DNA of 52,553 nucleotides from Lactobacillus corticis (GTDB taxonomy: Bacteria > Bacillota > Bacilli > Lactobacillales > Lactobacillaceae). Every line of letters starts with the position of its first letter. Positions within the stretch are counted from its first letter, which is position 1. The stretch lies in assembly GCF_018327645.1 (NCBI RefSeq), contig NZ_BMAY01000010.1, forward strand, positions 1 to 52,553, in the 5' to 3' direction. The translations under genes and the position numbers were made by a program. The notes under the pieces were generated by a model. That model was not told the DNA's origin and did no database searches. It saw only the letters and a list, made by a program, of their open reading frames with translations. Below are positions 1-9,547 of the stretch, one piece after another.

Positions 1-91
1 GATGTTTTTGTGGTCATTAACATTCTATCAAACAGGTCCAAATGGACTTTTTTATTTTTCTAAAGTGTTCAATTTGATTTTACAATCGGCG
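1..91 (-). repeat. Left copy of a perfect terminal inverted repeat
   Basis: These 91 bases are the exact reverse complement of 52443-52533; identity stops at base 92. The repeat contains a small hairpin (GTCC-AAAT-GGAC) followed by a T run. In the right-hand copy it is followed by a GGAGG and an ATG, so it looks like the 5' end and leader of a multicopy gene reading out of the window on both sides. The GTAAAATCAAATTGAACACT part resembles, from memory, the ends of IS30-type insertion sequences of lactobacilli; that family assignment is inference. The copy may continue left of base 1. Confidence 0.85.
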
Positions 92-103
92 TTTTTTTTT
101 TTT
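92..103. promoter_or_regulatory. 12-T homopolymer in the promoter region of the surface protein gene
   Basis: An uninterrupted run of twelve T lies directly inside the terminal repeat and 51 bases before the ATG at 155. A -35-like TTTACA (79-84, inside the repeat) and a -10-like TAATAT (108-113) flank it with a 23-base spacing, too long for a normal promoter. Loss of about six T would give the optimal 17. The tract is seen; control by tract length is inference. Confidence 0.4.
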
Positions 104-154
104 ATTGTAATATGATGGTGTGTTTTTATTAACCATAATGGAGGAAAAGATACA

Positions 155-2419
155 ATGGAAAAGAAATTAATAACTGAACTGGCAGTTCTGGGATCTGCCG
201 GCCTGGCTTTAGCTTCTACCACTGGACAAGCTAAAGCTGCAACTAACGATAATCAATCAGATGCAGCAAATGCTGAAGCGAGTCAAAAGACGACTTCATC
301 TTCAGATGCTTTAGCCAAAGCAAAAAGTGACTATAAAAAAGCACAAGCTGATGTTTCTAGTGCAGAAGCCCAAGCTAAGTCTGCTTCTAAGGCAGAATCA
401 TCTGCTCAAGCAAGCTACGACCAAGCTGTTGACAATTACAATCAAGCTTCTGCAGACGTTGAACAAACCGTAAGCAGTTCCGATGTGCAAAATGCGCAAA
501 ATGATGTTAGTCAAAAGCAACAAGCGGTTGACAACGCCCAAAAATCTGCTGATCAGGCGCAAGCTGACGTACAGAAAAAGCAACAAACCGCAGATCAGGC
601 ACAACAAGCCGTTAACACGGCTCAACAAACGGCTGATGCCAGTGCTCAGGCACAAAAGACTGCTCAAAACAAAGTTGACGATCTAAAGAAGCAAACCGCA
701 GAAGACCCTACTGCGATTGCTGATTCGCAACTAATTCACTACTCGTCACCAGCTGACCAACAATATTACCAAGATCAGTTGAAAAACAATGTTGATTTTT
801 TACAACTAAAAGATCCATCTCAAAAAACCGCCCTTCAACAGACCAGTGTAAGGCAAGCTATTTATAACATAGATAACTTCAAGGCCTCTGAAGCAGACGA
901 ACACCGAATGCTTCATCTTGATAAGCTTACCAGTGAAGAAAAAACTGAACTTAATAATTTTGTCTTGCGGGCAATCAACAGTGCTAGAAAAGCAGCAGGA
1001 TCAAAAGAATTGGCGACTAACTCAACAATTCAAGCAATGGCGCAAGACATCGCAGACGGCTATAAAGCGGATAACTGGAAGTATGGGCAAGGTCATGATA
1101 CAAAAGCCATCTACAAAGTAACCAAAAATTATGGTGTACAAGGTACGCCAGAAATGCAAGGTGTTGAAAACTTAGCTACCTTATTTGTTGCACCTGGTTT
1201 TTATATAACAGATCCTACTATAGAATATGAAAACGGCAAAGCTGCAATGGGTGGCACAGGACGCCAATTAACTCCTAACAACCCTTACTACATGTCAATG
1301 GCTTCCGCTAAGCGCTTAATTTATTCTGGTATTCTCAGCTTTCTTTTCAATGGCGACGAATGGGCTCATGCTCGTTCTCTTGTGTTTGGATTTAACGGTA
1401 ACAATGGCTTGGCAGGTGTCAGTGTTGAAACCTACAATACACCTGAAGATTCGCTTTCCCCAGAAAATCTTCGCCTTCACGTCATTTCCTTGGACGACAC
1501 GTTATTAGACCATGATGCCCATGGCAAGATTGAAAGCTCAATGGCTAATGTTGAAAAAGTTAGTGGTACGCCTGACGTATCAGCAGAAGAACTTGCAAAT
1601 TACCAAAATGCCAAGGCACAACTGGCTTCCGCAGAAACAGCTTTGGCAACCGCAACTGTTAATGCTTCCAATGCTAATGCACAACTTGAAAAAGCTAAAA
1701 CTGCCCTATCCTTTGCTAAGCAAGAATTAGCTAGTGCAACTTCAAACTATGATGCTAAGGTCACTGCACTTTCACAAGCAAAGACTGCTTTAGAAAATAG
1801 TCAAAAGACGTATGCTCAACTGAAGGACGCCTACGAAAACCCAATTGCTAATAAGGCTAAACGTGAAGAAGCCAAGAAGCAAGCTAAGGCAAAAGTTGAT
1901 GAAGCTAAGAAAGTGTTAGATAGTGCCAAGAGTGCATTGAGCGCAGCTAAAGCCAATCTTGCTACCGCTAAATCTAAGCTTTCTAAGGCTAAGAAGAACC
2001 TTAGTGTGGCACAAAGCGTTTATGACCAATACAACAAGCAAAAAGCAGACAAGAAGAAGTCAACCTCCAAGAAGACTTCAGCAAAGACCAGTTCAAAGAA
2101 GAAGTCAACTGCTAAGAAGTCTTCAGTAAAGACCGATTCAGCAAAGAAGACCACAACTGCTAAGGAACCTCGTGCTGAGAAGTTGGTCGTTACGCCGACT
2201 GAAAAGCAGGTTGCAGTTAAGCCTGTTGTAAGTCGTGTCGCAAGCAATGCCGGCAAATCAGCTAACTTTGCAATGCCTAAGCGAGTTGTAAATTCTAGTG
2301 AAGAATTGCCTCAAACTGGTGCAAAGACTAACCGTGGATTTATCTTTTTAGGCTACTCATTGATTTTAGCTGCTTTATCTGCCTTTGGCTTTGAAGCTGC
2401 TAGAAAGCGTAAGCATTAA
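155..2419 (+). CDS. LPXTG-anchored surface protein with SEC10/PgrA-like (CAP-like) domain
   Basis: A 754-residue sortase substrate. The order is: signal peptide ending near residues 24-28 (AKA/AT); Ala/Gln/Lys-rich coiled coil (about 45-175); a globular region (about 190-450) with the NNFVLRAINSARKAAG start and GVENLA motif seen in SEC10/PgrA surface exclusion domains, a CAP-like fold; a second long coiled coil (about 470-640); a Lys/Ser/Thr-rich linker (about 630-690); LPQTG near 718-722; a hydrophobic segment and a final RKRKH. The start is supported by GGAGG at 141-145. It is probably displayed on the wall as a rod with a central globular domain, perhaps for adhesion or exclusion; the exact role is unknown. 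It is monocistronic and followed by two terminators. Confidence 0.9.
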   Translation: MEKKLITELAVLGSAGLALASTTGQAKAATNDNQSDAANAEASQKTTSSSDALAKAKSDYKKAQADVSSAEAQAKSASKAESSAQASYDQAVDNYNQASADVEQTVSSSDVQNAQNDVSQKQQAVDNAQKSADQAQADVQKKQQTADQAQQAVNTAQQTADASAQAQKTAQNKVDDLKKQTAEDPTAIADSQLIHYSSPADQQYYQDQLKNNVDFLQLKDPSQKTALQQTSVRQAIYNIDNFKASEADEHRMLHLDKLTSEEKTELNNFVLRAINSARKAAGSKELATNSTIQAMAQDIADGYKADNWKYGQGHDTKAIYKVTKNYGVQGTPEMQGVENLATLFVAPGFYITDPTIEYENGKAAMGGTGRQLTPNNPYYMSMASAKRLIYSGILSFLFNGDEWAHARSLVFGFNGNNGLAGVSVETYNTPEDSLSPENLRLHVISLDDTLLDHDAHGKIESSMANVEKVSGTPDVSAEELANYQNAKAQLASAETALATATVNASNANAQLEKAKTALSFAKQELASATSNYDAKVTALSQAKTALENSQKTYAQLKDAYENPIANKAKREEAKKQAKAKVDEAKKVLDSAKSALSAAKANLATAKSKLSKAKKNLSVAQSVYDQYNKQKADKKKSTSKKTSAKTSSKKKSTAKKSSVKTDSAKKTTTAKEPRAEKLVVTPTEKQVAVKPVVSRVASNAGKSANFAMPKRVVNSSEELPQTGAKTNRGFIFLGYSLILAALSAFGFEAARKRKH

Positions 2420-2433
2420 TTTAGATAGTATTT

Positions 2434-2483
2434 AAAAATATCGTCATGTCGAATTTGTTAATTTTCGATATGGCGGTATTTTT
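2434..2483 (+). terminator. Long-stem intrinsic terminator after the surface protein
   Basis: A 20-bp stem (arms 2434-2453 and 2464-2483, with a few G-U pairs) ends in a T run. The left arm begins AAAAATATCGTC, the same start as the terminators at 14608 and 40606, so it belongs to a terminator family repeated in the window. The A-rich left arm may make it bidirectional. Confidence 0.85.
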
Positions 2484-2508
2484 GTTGGGCAATAAGTTAT
2501 CTGTAGAA

Positions 2509-2540
2509 AAACCCCAGACTTTACGATCTGGGGTTTCTTT
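2509..2540 (+). terminator. CCCCAGA/TCTGGGG terminator, left twin
   Basis: A 10-bp stem (2509-2518 with 2527-2536) is followed by CTTTT. Bases 2509-2536 match 8064-8091 at 27 of 28 positions. The two copies bracket the alpha-glucoside operon. Confidence 0.85.
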
Positions 2541-2777
2541 TGTCTCATTATTCTTTTGATATTTTGGGCTAAACCAATCGCATTTTCCTTGTTTCAAAAT
2601 CTGAAATATCTCGCAAAAGTAAATAAACAGCTTAACATGCACAGTTTTTGGCTAAAAAATCCCCCAATATCAATATTTAGTGCCCATTTATTGACCTCTG
2701 ACTCGCTGTTCAGTTCTGAAATATATTTCACTATTTGAAATATTGTCCCAAGCTCCGAAATAGCCGTTCCATCAACT
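2541..2777. other. Gene-free upstream region with three TGAAATAT copies
   Basis: There is no credible gene here. TGAAATAT occurs at 2602-2609, 2717-2724 and 2736-2743. The middle copy is part of a perfect 14-bp palindrome, TGAAATATATTTCA (2717-2730). These are candidate operator half-sites for the operon's RpiR regulator; this link is inference. Confidence 0.4.
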
Positions 2778-2793
2778 ATGAAAGCGGATACAA
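2778..2793 (+). promoter_or_regulatory. cre (CcpA) site of the alpha-glucoside operon
   Basis: ATGAAAGCGGATACAA matches the cre consensus WTGNAARCGNWWWCAW at every position. It overlaps the -35 area of the likely promoter, which fits carbon catabolite repression of the operon. Confidence 0.85.
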
Positions 2794-2815
2794 AAGATTT
2801 GATTAATGGTATAAA
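2787..2815 (+). promoter_or_regulatory. Likely promoter of the alpha-glucoside operon
   Basis: TATAAA at 2810-2815 is a good -10 box. A weak -35-like GATACA sits 17 bases upstream inside the cre site. A weak -35 under a CcpA box is typical of a repressed and regulated sugar operon. Confidence 0.45.
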
Positions 2816-2868
2816 TATAACTGTAAGTTAGCTGACTTGAGTTATAGGAATTAATTATTAAGGAGTAA

Positions 2869-4215
<1,347 letters not shown>

Positions 4216-4283
4216 TCTACTAGAAGCTTTGAACGAGGGATGGGGCACAGAAGGGTGTCTCATTCTTTTATGAGGTGATAAAA

Positions 4284-6155
4284 ATGATGCAAAAGCTTCA
4301 GAGATTTGGGGCTGCGATGTTCGTCCCAGTTCTCCTATTCTCATTTGCCGGTATTGTTGTCGCTTTAGGGAGTTTATTCAACAATGCCACTATTTTCGGC
4401 TCACTCGCTACTCCAGGTTCAACTTGGTATAACGTGTGGGACACTATTTCTGCCGGTGGTTGGACGGTGTTCAACCAAGAAGCAATTCTGTTCGTGGTTG
4501 GTTTGCCAATCGGACTTGCTAACAACTCTAAGGGCCGGGCAGCGATGGAGTCAGTTATTACTTATTTGACTTTTAACTACTTTGTTGGTGCTATTTTAAG
4601 CCACTGGGGAGCTGCTTTTGGGATTCCTAACTATGACAAGATTCAAATTGTTGCCAATGCTACCAACCATGGTTTGACTAACATTGCTGGGATCAAGACT
4701 TTGGATACCAGTATCGTTGGTGCCTTGGTAGTTGCCGGAATTGTTGTTTGGCTGCACAACCGTTACTTTGACAAGAAATTGCCAGAATGGTTGGGGACTT
4801 TCCAAGGTTCAACCTATGTTTATGTTCTTGGCTTCTTTGCCATGATTCCGCTGGCCGTTTTAACTTGCTGGCTATGGCCTAAAGTTCAAGCTGGCATTAC
4901 TGCCATGCAAGAATTCATGGTAGCTAGTGGCTACATTGGTATTTGGCTGTACAACTTCTTGAACCGGGTCTTGATTCCAACTGGTTTGCACCACTTGGTA
5001 TACATTCCATTCCAATACGGTCCAGCTGTTGTTGCTGGTGGTTTGCAACCATACTGGTTAAAGCACTTATCAGAATATGCTGCCAGCACCAAGCCATTGA
5101 AGCAATTAGCTCCACAACTTGGCTTCCAACTTTACGGTAATGAAAAAGTCTTCTTAGTACCGGCAATTTGTTACTCATTCTACGTAACTGCTAAGAAGAA
5201 CAAGAAGAAGCAAACGGCTGCTTTGCTGATTCCAGCCGCTTTGACCTCAGCTTTAGCTGGGATTACGGAACCAGTTGACTTTACTTATCTGTTTGCTGCA
5301 CCGCTGCTGTGGATTATCTACTCCTTGCTGTCAGCAACCATGAACACGATCATGAACGCCTTCGGTTTGGTTGGTAACATGACTGACGGTGCGATTGGGA
5401 TCGCTGCTCAAAACTGGATTCCATTATGGGCTAACCACTGGAAGGTCTATGTCATGGAATTCATCGTCGGGATTGCCTTCGCTATTCTTACCTTCTTTAT
5501 ATTTAAGATCATGATTGAAAAGAACAACTACATCACTCCTGGTCGAGAAGCTGATGACGAAGATGTTCACCTGCTCAACAAGAAGGAATACAAGGAAAAG
5601 AAAGCTGCTCAAGCAGAAGCTGAAAGTGACCCATACATTGGCCGGGCTAGAGCTTACCTGGAACTTTTAGGTGGGGCTGACAACATTGAAGAATTGTCAT
5701 CATGTGCCACTCGTTTGCGGGTAACGGTTGCAGATCCTAATAAACTGGGCTCAGATGCTCAATTTAGAGCTAACAAGGCTGTCAATGTGGTACACCACGG
5801 CAAGGCCATTCAGGTTATTGTTGGTTTGGACGTTGCCCAAGTCTTGGAAAAGATGCAGGGCATCATTAAGGACCAATCAGGCAAGGATATAACCAGTCAA
5901 GATGATGATAACCCAGTGATTGAAAAAGCTACTGCTTACGTTGACTTGCTAGGTGGAGCTGGCAATATTCAAGATATCATCGCTTGCTCAACTCGGGTTC
6001 GCGTTCATGTTGTTGATACTGCTAAGGTAGCCAGCGACGAAAACTTCAAGAAATTTGATGTTTATGAAGTTCAGCGGCGTGATGACCAAGAAATCGACCT
6101 GGTAACCGGCCTGGATGCCGATCAGGTTGTGGAAGAAATGAAAGGGCTTATATAA
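4284..6155 (+). CDS. glvC: PTS alpha-glucoside EIICB with two tandem IIB domains
   Basis: A membrane permease that imports and phosphorylates alpha-glucosides for the GH4 enzyme upstream. The IIC part (about residues 1-415) begins MMQKLQRFGAAMFVPVLLFS, the usual start of GlvC/MalB proteins, and has many membrane segments. A first IIB domain follows, with the phosphorylated cysteine in SSCATRLRV (near 473), then a second complete IIB-like repeat with IACSTRVRV (near 568). The single-IIB relatives I recall are about 530 residues; this one is 623 because of the duplication. I chose ATG 4284, because GAGGTG at 4272-4277 is its ribosome binding site; a GTG at 4275 lies within that site. Its EIIA is probably the gene at 7537. 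Confidence 0.9.
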   Translation: MMQKLQRFGAAMFVPVLLFSFAGIVVALGSLFNNATIFGSLATPGSTWYNVWDTISAGGWTVFNQEAILFVVGLPIGLANNSKGRAAMESVITYLTFNYFVGAILSHWGAAFGIPNYDKIQIVANATNHGLTNIAGIKTLDTSIVGALVVAGIVVWLHNRYFDKKLPEWLGTFQGSTYVYVLGFFAMIPLAVLTCWLWPKVQAGITAMQEFMVASGYIGIWLYNFLNRVLIPTGLHHLVYIPFQYGPAVVAGGLQPYWLKHLSEYAASTKPLKQLAPQLGFQLYGNEKVFLVPAICYSFYVTAKKNKKKQTAALLIPAALTSALAGITEPVDFTYLFAAPLLWIIYSLLSATMNTIMNAFGLVGNMTDGAIGIAAQNWIPLWANHWKVYVMEFIVGIAFAILTFFIFKIMIEKNNYITPGREADDEDVHLLNKKEYKEKKAAQAEAESDPYIGRARAYLELLGGADNIEELSSCATRLRVTVADPNKLGSDAQFRANKAVNVVHHGKAIQVIVGLDVAQVLEKMQGIIKDQSGKDITSQDDDNPVIEKATAYVDLLGGAGNIQDIIACSTRVRVHVVDTAKVASDENFKKFDVYEVQRRDDQEIDLVTGLDADQVVEEMKGLI

Positions 6156-6178
6156 ATTGGTATAGGAACTATGTTATT

Positions 6179-6216
6179 ATTCTATTAGGCAATTTTTGTG
6201 TGACAACCAATAGAAT
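6179..6216. promoter_or_regulatory. Inverted repeat before the RpiR gene
   Basis: ATTCTATT (6179-6186) and AATAGAAT (6209-6216) form a perfect 8-bp inverted repeat just before the ribosome binding site of the regulator. It could be an operator or a leader hairpin. It is weak evidence on its own. Confidence 0.3.
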
Positions 6217-6228
6217 AAGGACATGGAT

Positions 6229-7017
6229 ATGGCAAATTTGAGATCAATGGTATATCGAAATAGTGACAAGCTCAATTCCTCTGAAAAAGAAGTCTTGCAG
6301 TTTGTCATGGCTAATCCCGAAGAGTGCAGCAAGTTAAGTTTGGCCGCACTAGCCAAAAAGCTGTATGTCTCAGAATCGGCGATCTTCCGTTTATGCAAAA
6401 AGATTGGCTTGAGTGGCTATAGTGAACTCCGCTTTGGTCTGGAGGATATGGCACAAGCAGCTAAAAATGCCGCTTCGATGAATTCCAATTTTCCTAAAGA
6501 ACTTAAAAATGCCAGTGAAACTGCTATTAAATATTTTGAGACGCTAGATTTAGATGGCTTATACACCGACCTGGAAGCCGCCCCGATGATTTATCTCTAT
6601 TCGACTGGCTGGCAGCAAGAATTGATCGCACAATACTTGCACCATGAATTATTTATGATTGGTAAAAATGCTACTATTTTGCCATCGGCTTTAGATGAAT
6701 TAAAAATTGCCAGCAGCCGAGCTAAGGCCCATGATGTTTTCTTTATTATTAGTTTTTCGGGCGATAACCAGGAAATAAATGATGAAATTGCGCACATGGA
6801 ATTGACCAACAGTCAGTTTAAATATGTGTCCTTCACCAATTTGCGCCAAAATAAGCTTTCTTATTTAGCTCAATACAACTTATATTTTCCTGCCATTACC
6901 TATGCCAGCAGCAATGCTTTGCCCAATGGTTATGCAGCATTTGCGCCAGCCTATATATTAATTGACTTGTTTATCAGCCAATATTTAACCTGGCGACAGA
7001 AGAACGGAAAGGATTAG
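6229..7017 (+). CDS. MurR/RpiR-family regulator of the alpha-glucoside operon
   Basis: A 262-residue regulator with an N-terminal RpiR helix-turn-helix (LAALAKKLYVSESAIFRLCK, about residues 36-55) and a C-terminal SIS sugar-phosphate binding domain (about 100-250, with YSTGWQQ and IISFSG segments). It probably senses a phosphorylated alpha-glucoside and controls this operon. Start choice: AAGGA at 6217-6221 is only one base from ATG 6223 but seven from ATG 6229, so 6229 is preferred. The next gene starts 3 bases after its stop. Confidence 0.85.
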   Translation: MANLRSMVYRNSDKLNSSEKEVLQFVMANPEECSKLSLAALAKKLYVSESAIFRLCKKIGLSGYSELRFGLEDMAQAAKNAASMNSNFPKELKNASETAIKYFETLDLDGLYTDLEAAPMIYLYSTGWQQELIAQYLHHELFMIGKNATILPSALDELKIASSRAKAHDVFFIISFSGDNQEINDEIAHMELTNSQFKYVSFTNLRQNKLSYLAQYNLYFPAITYASSNALPNGYAAFAPAYILIDLFISQYLTWRQKNGKD

Positions 7018-7020
7018 ATT

Positions 7021-7518
7021 ATGTTGGCAGCAAGCAAACGTAAATTTTCAGGATTTTTAGATCGCATTGCAGCCGGTGCTAAACTGGATGCTAAAAGATT
7101 GCTCAAAACTTACGCTTACGTCCTAATGGCGATCCCTCTGGCTTTCTTTCTGCTGATTGCAGTGCAAAACGCAGCGCTTAAACGCAGCTTCAGTCAGATG
7201 CTTACGAAATCGCCAGTTAGCGCAGTGGGAGTGATTATTGCGATTGTCGATTTTATCTTGGGTTACTACTTGCTGCTGTCAATTGATAAGGTGATGAAAA
7301 ACCGCCTGACTTACCGTTTCTTCATGTGGACGCAATTGATCAGCCAGCTTTTGGTGGGCAACTTATTCTGTGCCTTTTTCGCCGGACTGGGAATCCACCA
7401 AGGCAAGCAGTTGGAAGATGATGGCAAAATTCCTAATCGTACAATTGAAGCAGTTGCGATTGTCTGCAGCTTGCTCTTAATTGTCTGCTTCACTCTTATC
7501 TTAGTAATCAGTTTATAG
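7021..7518 (+). CDS. Small integral membrane protein in the alpha-glucoside operon
   Basis: A 165-residue protein I do not recognise. It has a basic N-terminus, then hydrophobic segments at about residues 32-50, 67-85, 103-123 and 142-163, suggesting four membrane helices. It sits 3 bases after the RpiR gene and 18 bases before the EIIA gene, so it is almost certainly co-transcribed. No catalytic motif is visible; a role in transport or membrane sensing is only guilt by association. Confidence 0.7.
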   Translation: MLAASKRKFSGFLDRIAAGAKLDAKRLLKTYAYVLMAIPLAFFLLIAVQNAALKRSFSQMLTKSPVSAVGVIIAIVDFILGYYLLLSIDKVMKNRLTYRFFMWTQLISQLLVGNLFCAFFAGLGIHQGKQLEDDGKIPNRTIEAVAIVCSLLLIVCFTLILVISL

Positions 7519-7536
7519 AAACCGAGGTTTATACAG

Positions 7537-8028
7537 ATGTTTAACTTTTTCAAGAAAAAGCCGAAAGATGACGGCACCAAAATCGCAGCAGCAGTTGATG
7601 GCCAATTAATGCCAATTACTGATGTCAAAGACGACGTCTTCAGTACGAAAATGTTGGGGGACGGCTATGCGATTAAACCAGCCAGTGACGATGTTTATGC
7701 ACCCGTATCAGGGAAGATTTCAACCTTGTTTCCTACCAAGCACGCCGTTGGCATTACAACTGATCAAGGACTCGAAGTTTTGGTGCATTTGGGACTTGAT
7801 ACGGTTGAATTAAAGGGTGAACCGTTTGAAGCGGCTATTCAAGAAGGGCAAACAGTAAACCAAGGCGATAAAATTATAACCATGAACCGTGCGCTTATCG
7901 CGGACAAGGGCTATGACGACAGCGTAATTGTGGTTTATACCAACATGGACTTGTTGAATTCAGTCAGCGCTGTTGCTGCCAAGACGGTGGCGCACGGAGA
8001 TGAAATCCAGACTATTGAATATAAGTAA
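7537..8028 (+). CDS. PTS glucose-family EIIA (Crr-like), stand-alone
   Basis: A 163-residue cytoplasmic phosphocarrier. It shows the EIIA-Glc pattern: VYAPVSGKI (54-61), TKHAVGI with His69, and VLVHLGLDTV with the phosphorylated His84. It most likely passes phosphate from HPr to the IIB domains of the 4284 permease, which lacks an EIIA of its own. It is the last gene of the operon and is followed by a strong terminator. Confidence 0.9.
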   Translation: MFNFFKKKPKDDGTKIAAAVDGQLMPITDVKDDVFSTKMLGDGYAIKPASDDVYAPVSGKISTLFPTKHAVGITTDQGLEVLVHLGLDTVELKGEPFEAAIQEGQTVNQGDKIITMNRALIADKGYDDSVIVVYTNMDLLNSVSAVAAKTVAHGDEIQTIEYK

Positions 8029-8062
8029 ATCTTGATCCCCTCTACAGGATTTAAACTTAGAG

Positions 8063-8097
8063 CAAACCCCAGACTTTACGGTCTGGGGTTTGTTTTG
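8063..8097 (+). terminator. CCCCAGAC/GTCTGGGG terminator, right twin
   Basis: A perfect 12-bp stem (8063-8074 with 8081-8092) is followed by a T-rich tail. It is nearly identical to the hairpin at 2509, and the two bracket the alpha-glucoside operon. Confidence 0.9.
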
Positions 8098-8214
8098 GTT
8101 TCTTTAGAAATTCGCTGGTAGAGAGCGATACTTCGATCCTTATTTGTTTTGGTAGAATAATATTTATACAAAAATAAAAAGTGAAATAAAAAGTACGACA
8201 CAGGAGGAAGTCGG

Positions 8215-8940
8215 ATGGAGGAATTGTATCAGAAATATCGAAAATGGTATTTATTGCTAGTTTTTGCTGCTGCGGCCTTTTTGATCTATAGACAGGTTTA
8301 TTTGATTTTTGATATGTGGAGGAATAGATCGTTTGTAATAATTTGGGGTTACTGGGGAGCTGCTATCATATTTCTGGTTGTTTGCGGATTGATCACAATG
8401 ACAGTGATTTTTGTAAGCCTTTTGAGGGCAATAGTCCTTGCTGAGACAGCAAAAATTAGCTATACGGATGATGGCTTTGAAATTGTTGAGGATGAAGATG
8501 TTGAGGAAGAAGAGGGGCTCAAAATTAGCAAGGAGCAGATCGGCCTTCTGATAGCTGTTCCTTTATTATTATTTTGTGCGGAATCGTTTTTTCTTTTAAG
8601 GCCAACTATATTTGCCGAAAGTTCAAACATCAACAGCAATTTACAAGGTGTGGTACAGGCAATGCATTCAGATGAACAGCTAACTTTTGCCTATTATGCT
8701 AGTTCACCGGAAGCCCACTCGCTGATCTCCAGCAGTTTTATTGCCCGCATTCCCAGTATGGAGATGATTAACTTGGATCGCTTGTCCAAAGCGGAAGCGG
8801 CCAAAATAACGAAAAAGCAAAAGAAGGCACCAGCGTATTTTATTTATGATCGTAAAATATATCCAGTAGCAAATAAACAAGAGGTTGATGCTGCCTGCGA
8901 TAAAGCATTGTTAGATGGGTGGCTATTAGAATACTATTGA
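8215..8940 (+). CDS. Membrane protein of unknown function
   Basis: A 241-residue protein I do not recognise. Hydrophobic segments lie at about 12-30, 43-72 and 107-130. A very acidic stretch (EIVEDEDVEEEEG, about 87-99) sits between the second and third segments. A soluble C-terminal part (about 135-241) would lie outside the membrane. An excellent AGGAGG precedes the ATG by a normal distance. It stands alone between two terminated units. Confidence 0.75.
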   Translation: MEELYQKYRKWYLLLVFAAAAFLIYRQVYLIFDMWRNRSFVIIWGYWGAAIIFLVVCGLITMTVIFVSLLRAIVLAETAKISYTDDGFEIVEDEDVEEEEGLKISKEQIGLLIAVPLLLFCAESFFLLRPTIFAESSNINSNLQGVVQAMHSDEQLTFAYYASSPEAHSLISSSFIARIPSMEMINLDRLSKAEAAKITKKQKKAPAYFIYDRKIYPVANKQEVDAACDKALLDGWLLEYY

Positions 8941-9112
8941 GTGAACAATTTAGTGGAGATAGGTATTGCTGCCGATTAGGTTAGTTTGCAATATAAAGAT
9001 AAAATTAAAATATTTAGCTATAAAATGATAAAATAGTTTGCAAAATACTTGAAAAAGGTGGAGGTAACCGACTAGAATATACTTACAAGCCAATAGAAAA
9101 GAGGCAAAGAGA

Positions 9113-9421
9113 ATGCCAGAAACAAGACCGAATCCATTCATAAAAATTAAAGCATTTGCTGATAAAGCGGGAATTACCATTTCCAAGCTGGCTGAACTGG
9201 CGGATGTGGATGAAAGTTATATCAGATCCAATGACTGTACCTATAAAGAGTGCATTCGCATTGCTGACGTTCTGGGGGTCGATATTAAGGATTTTGACTA
9301 TACGTATGAGCATTACGTTAGTATCGACCAGCATGAGTTTAAAGAAGAAGAATTCCTCCGTTTTGCCGATCAATATGTGGCAAACGAAGAGGAAGAAGAG
9401 AAGCATAAGCAAGTAGAATAA
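9113..9421 (+). CDS. Small HTH (Cro/C1-like) protein
   Basis: A 102-residue protein. Residues about 10-63 fit a degenerate Cro/C1 helix-turn-helix (ITISKLAELADVDESYI, then ECIRIADVLGVDIKDF). The C-terminal 40 residues are strongly acidic (EEEEEKHK). It lies directly upstream of the restriction-type operon at 9548 but has its own terminator, so it may be a control protein for that system or unrelated. The ATG has an AGAGG about 10 bases upstream. Confidence 0.6.
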   Translation: MPETRPNPFIKIKAFADKAGITISKLAELADVDESYIRSNDCTYKECIRIADVLGVDIKDFDYTYEHYVSIDQHEFKEEEFLRFADQYVANEEEEEKHKQVE

Positions 9422-9423
9422 AT

Positions 9424-9450
9424 AAAGTCGCCTGGAAGGGCGACTTTTTT
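9424..9450 (+). terminator. Intrinsic terminator after the small HTH gene
   Basis: A perfect 9-bp stem AAAGTCGCC/GGCGACTTT (9424-9432 with 9439-9447), a 6-base loop and a T run. It separates the HTH gene from the restriction-type operon. Confidence 0.9.
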
Positions 9451-9474
9451 GATATTGATTTGTGATTTAAAGTA

Positions 9475-9504
9475 TTGAGAGAGCATATCTTAACCCCGTA
9501 TAAT
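9475..9504 (+). promoter_or_regulatory. Promoter of the restriction-modification-like operon
   Basis: TTGAGA (9475-9480), an 18-base spacer and a perfect TATAAT (9499-9504) lie 43 bases before the ATG at 9548. Confidence 0.75.
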
Positions 9505-9547
9505 AGTACATAACTACTATTCTTTTAGGGAGTAAGAGGATGAAGTA

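Noticed and set aside
1..91. Terminal repeat as an S-layer gene switch
   Set aside because: The right copy leads to ATGGA, while S-layer genes I recall start ATGAAG; there is no further support.
398..667. 89-codon minus-strand frame rich in Leu
   Set aside because: It is the mirror of the Gln/Ala-rich coiled coil of the surface protein.
155..2419. Surface protein as an S-layer protein
   Set aside because: It has an LPQTG anchor and coiled coils with a SEC10/PgrA-like domain, which S-layer proteins of lactobacilli do not have.
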